NCBI GenBank assembly: GCA_002343545.1 | Contig: DDRA01000167.1 | Coordinates: 3,495 to 17,933, forward strand | Source of the DNA: Bacteriovoracaceae bacterium UBA2428 | Lineage (GTDB): Bacteria; Bdellovibrionota; UBA2428 | DNA length: 14,439 nucleotides | Direction of reading: 5' to 3' | Shown here: positions 13,059-14,439 of the stretch, in pieces | How positions within the stretch are numbered: position 1 is the first letter of the stretch | Layout: every line of letters begins with the position of its first letter | Position numbers and translations under genes: made by a program | The notes under the pieces: model-generated | Database searches by the model: none | The model's input: only the letters and a program-made list of their open reading frames with translations | Told to the model about the DNA's origin: nothing

Positions 13059-14439
13059 TTAGAGCACCTCGTCCCAGGAAGGGCTGATCGCGAAGGCCGC
13101 GTTGATGAGGCCCACGTGCGAGTAGCACTGCGGAAAATTCCCGAGCTGGACGCCGCGCGAGGGATCGAAATGCTCGGAAAGGAGGCCGCAACGATTCTGC
13201 GCCGAAAGCGCTTCTTCGAACACGACCCGGGCTTCGTCGACGCGCCCGAGATTGGCGAGAGCCTGGGAAAGCCAGAACGAGCAGATCACGAAGGCGGACT
13301 GCGGCCGGCCGAAGTCGTCGAGGCACAGGTACCGGTAAAGGTAACCCTGGGTGTCGGGAAGCCGCAGCTGGGCGCGAATCGTCTCGACCGTCGCCTCGGC
13401 GAGCGCGCGATCCGGAAAGCGCAGCATCACCGCCTGCAAAAGCGAAGCGTCGGGGGACGCGTCCTTGGGCGCGCTCCGCAGGCTGCCCTCGCGGGCACCG
13501 CGGCCGACGGCCTCGGCGGCCCGCCGCGTGGCTTCCCCGACGTCAAAGGACAGCGCGGGAAAAAGACCTTCGGCCTGGAGGCGCCCCACCCGGTCGAGTC
13601 CCGCCCAGCACATGAGGTTCGTGAAAGTGTGTTCCTTCCACCCGTCGCGGAATTCCCACAGACCGGCATCCGGCTGCCCGATGGAACGGCGGCAACCCTC
13701 GGCGAGTTTAGCCAGGATGCCGTCGATTTCGGGCGTGCGCAGGTGGCGGAAGCGCGCATCCACGTAAAGCGGCATGAGCGCGAGCACGAGCTCGCCGTAA
13801 GCGTCGTTCTGCACGTGTTCGGCCGCCTGGTTTCCCGTCCGCACGGGCGCCGAGCCGCCCCAGCCCCTCCACTCCTCGTGGCGCAATTCGGGCAGCGGCG
13901 CGCTCCCGTCGACGCGGTAAACGGGGTCCAAGTCGTCGCGACGCCCGATCAGCCGGATGAGGAACTTCAGGAAGCCTTCCATTTCTTCGAAGTGCCCCAG
14001 TTTGTTGAGGGCCGAAAGCACGAAGTAGGAATCCCGGATCCAGCAAAGGCGGTAGTCCCAGTTCCGCACGCCCCCGACTTCCTCGGGCAGGCTCGTCGTG
14101 GCCGCCGCGAGGATGGCGCCCGTGTCCTCGAAGCAATGCAGCTTCAACGCGAGCGCCGAACGGATCGTCTCGGCCTGGTAGCGCGACGGGATCGAACAGT
14201 GCTTCACCCACGTCCGCCAGTAACGGATGGTCCGATCCAGGAAGTCGCGACTCACCGCCGCAAGCTCGTCCTCGAAAGGGCTTCCCCAACTCAAAACGAA
14301 GTAAAGCGGTTCCGTCACGACGACCGGCGCGCCGTCGAGCGCGTGGGTCAACGGCATGTTCGTCGTGAGCCGCAGGGGCTGCCCGGCGATTTCCCAGGCG
14401 AGGTGGCTGTTGCCGCGGCGGGGAAGCGATGGGCGCTTG
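13059..14439 (-). CDS. Glycoside hydrolase family 15 protein (glucoamylase/trehalase-like), 5' partial
   Basis: The frame is open through the right edge: 27 codons upstream of ATG 14357 continue the homology (GNSHLAWEIAG, then LRLTTNMPLT), so the gene starts outside the window. About 459 residues of an expected 600 or so are present. Numbering from that Met, GH15 features are NWDYRLCWIRDSYFVLSAL (99-117), GWGGSAPVRTGNQAAEHVQN (165-184), LWEFRDGWKEHTFTN (233-247) with the likely catalytic acid E235, and LLSEHFDP (392-399) with the likely catalytic base E395. The closing GNFPQCYSHVGLINAAF is at 406-422. Family members are inverting alpha-glucosidases acting on starch-type oligosaccharides, dextran or trehalose; the substrate here cannot be told. 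The visible part has no signal peptide because the true N terminus is missing. Both catalytic glutamates and the (alpha/alpha) barrel motifs look intact. It is probably co-transcribed with the TIGR02147 gene 24 bases downstream. Confidence 0.95.
   Translation of the reverse strand, partial: KRPSLPRRGNSHLAWEIAGQPLRLTTNMPLTHALDGAPVVVTEPLYFVLSWGSPFEDELAAVSRDFLDRTIRYWRTWVKHCSIPSRYQAETIRSALALKLHCFEDTGAILAAATTSLPEEVGGVRNWDYRLCWIRDSYFVLSALNKLGHFEEMEGFLKFLIRLIGRRDDLDPVYRVDGSAPLPELRHEEWRGWGGSAPVRTGNQAAEHVQNDAYGELVLALMPLYVDARFRHLRTPEIDGILAKLAEGCRRSIGQPDAGLWEFRDGWKEHTFTNLMCWAGLDRVGRLQAEGLFPALSFDVGEATRRAAEAVGRGAREGSLRSAPKDASPDASLLQAVMLRFPDRALAEATVETIRAQLRLPDTQGYLYRYLCLDDFGRPQSAFVICSFWLSQALANLGRVDEARVVFEEALSAQNRCGLLSEHFDPSRGVQLGNFPQCYSHVGLINAAFAISPSWDEVL

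Noticed and set aside
1..14439. Mobile element, defence system or CRISPR array
   Set aside because: No transposase, integrase, direct-repeat array or recognisable defence gene was found; codon use and base composition look even apart from short intergenic AT-rich patches.

Overview
The window is GC-rich (roughly two-thirds GC by eye), gene-dense bacterial chromosomal DNA with the strong third-position GC bias that fills both strands with spurious long open frames. A TIGR02147/DUF4423 regulator, a lineage-typical family known mainly from Bdellovibrionota and Fibrobacterota, together with a multi-domain chemotaxis-type cluster and short secreted and lipoprotein genes, suggests a free-living Gram-negative bacterium, most plausibly a GC-rich Bdellovibrionota/Oligoflexia-like or other delta-type lineage. 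The lineage is inference. No rRNA, tRNA, CRISPR array, transposase or integrase was seen.

Region 1 (1-9253, all + strand) is a compact chemosensory operon: the 3' end of a CheA ending in two CheW-like domains and a receiver; CheW; a soluble PAS-PAS chemoreceptor; CheB; an uncharacterised protein with a degenerate MshEN-like (GspE N-terminal-like) repeat; CheR; a 103-residue small protein; and a second CheA with its receiver at the N terminus (REC-HPt-P3-P4-CheW-CheW). Gene ends overlap as ATGA at 1462 and 5419, and most gaps are under 25 bases. Together they give a full signalling and adaptation set: cytoplasmic sensor, coupling protein, two kinases, methyltransferase and methylesterase. There is no stand-alone CheY, CheZ, CheC or CheD in view. 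The receivers fused to both kinases may be outputs or phosphate sinks. A cytoplasmic receptor plus a CheA-REC fusion recalls the Frz system of Myxococcus, so control of surface motility, pili or another non-flagellar output is as plausible as flagellar control.

Region 2 (9254-10390, +) starts with a good sigma70-like promoter (TTGAGC-N17-TATGAT). It holds a small exported histidine-rich protein and a DTW-domain tRNA-modifying enzyme starting at GTG.

Region 3 (10387-14439, all - strand) reads from right to left. First is a family 15 glycoside hydrolase whose 5' end lies beyond the window, then the TIGR02147 protein, a beta-barrel-like lipoprotein, and an exported protein with two similar cysteine-paired domains. 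A strong rho-independent terminator (12-bp perfect stem then a T-rich tail) lies between the lipoprotein and exported protein genes. The exported protein gene meets the DTW gene tail to tail, with the two stop codons sharing one CTAG.

The item most worth following is the unnamed gene between cheB and cheR. Its N-terminal periodicity matches the two-motif spacing of c-di-GMP-binding MshEN domains, although key ligand residues are missing.
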